Assembly (NCBI GenBank): GCA_034003325.1
Contig: JAVEYW010000020.1
Coordinates: forward strand, 23,333 to 87,332
DNA from: Desulfobacterales bacterium
GTDB lineage: Bacteria; Desulfobacterota; Desulfobacteria; Desulfobacterales; JAFDDL01
DNA length: 64,000 nucleotides
Reading direction: 5' to 3'
Made by a program: the position numbers and the translations under genes. Below the pieces are notes generated by a model. It was not told where the DNA came from. It ran no database searches and saw only the letters and a program-made list of their open reading frames with translations. Below are positions 63,834 to 64,000 of this stretch, piece by piece. The first letter of the stretch is position 1, and every line of letters starts with the position of its first letter.

Positions 63834-64000
63834 TTTCTTTAAGATGAATTGGAAAAAGAAGAAAGAATATGTATAACATCTATATGGCCGAGGAAGTCAA
63901 GAGAAAATAATACCCCCTTAGAATCGGATTTAGATTTTCTTTTCTTCCGTTCTTCACTGATGAAATACAAGGCCTAAGCAACAGGACCGGCATTTGGCTT

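Overview
The window reads as the chromosome of a sulfate-reducing member of the Desulfobacterota (former Deltaproteobacteria), most likely Desulfobacteraceae-like. The evidence is a reductive-type dsrA-dsrB-dsrD cluster followed by a cbiA/dsrN-type amidase gene, a tetraheme cytochrome c3, a Tat pair, molybdopterin-cofactor genes and many two-component/sigma-54 regulators. No 16S rRNA or other species marker is present, so finer placement is inference.

Layout. 1-1.9 kb: end of a pqiB-pqiC lipid-transport locus, cut by the window edge. 2-5.3 kb: hybrid kinase plus sigma-54 activator. 5.6-9.9 kb: glnS, a MEMO1-family gene, hslO, moaB. 10.1-12.9 kb: mobA-moaE-moaC-mltA. 13-14.9 kb: tatA/B-tatC, cytochrome c3 and a strong terminator. 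14.9-19.4 kb: dsrABD-cbiA, read leftward from a clear promoter. 19.5-28.1 kb: conserved hypotheticals, TPR and universal stress proteins, yhbY, an acyltransferase, a TIM-barrel-like protein and a kinase/OmpR-type regulator pair. 28.2-34 kb: pabA and fused pabB-pabC, then pilS and pilC. 34-40.6 kb: radical SAM protein, DHH-CBS-nucleotidyltransferase fusion, trpS, scpA, scpB. 40.7-50.8 kb: tRNA-Val with an integrated element. 50.8-64 kb: cheW fragment, DUF1178 protein, SH3 protein, nadB, dnaJ, queD, pyrE, an ftsE-ftsX-envC-ctpA-deacetylase run and an aldehyde dehydrogenase.

The main discovery candidate is the ~10-kb element between 48-bp direct repeats of the tRNA-Val(CAC) 3' half (40732-40779 and 50714-50761). 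All its genes point right: a MerR-like regulator, an AlpA/excisionase-like protein, a zinc-ribbon protein, a primase-like protein, a RepA/DnaB-like ATPase, a two-sided iteron array around a 22-bp palindrome (a candidate replication origin), several tiny genes, an HK97-type major capsid protein, a P27-type small terminase subunit with a coupled ORF, decayed DNA-binding-protein fragments, and a tyrosine integrase. There is no large terminase, portal, protease or tail gene. This gene set fits a phage satellite (PICI-like) that carries its own capsid protein and replication module and would need a helper phage. Matching 22-bp repeats sit just inside both ends and are candidate integrase/excisionase arm sites.

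Outside the element, a ~82-109-bp two-hairpin repeat occurs four times between genes, a REP-like 20-bp inverted repeat follows yhbY, and possible cis-regulatory structures precede pabA and the OmpR-type operon.
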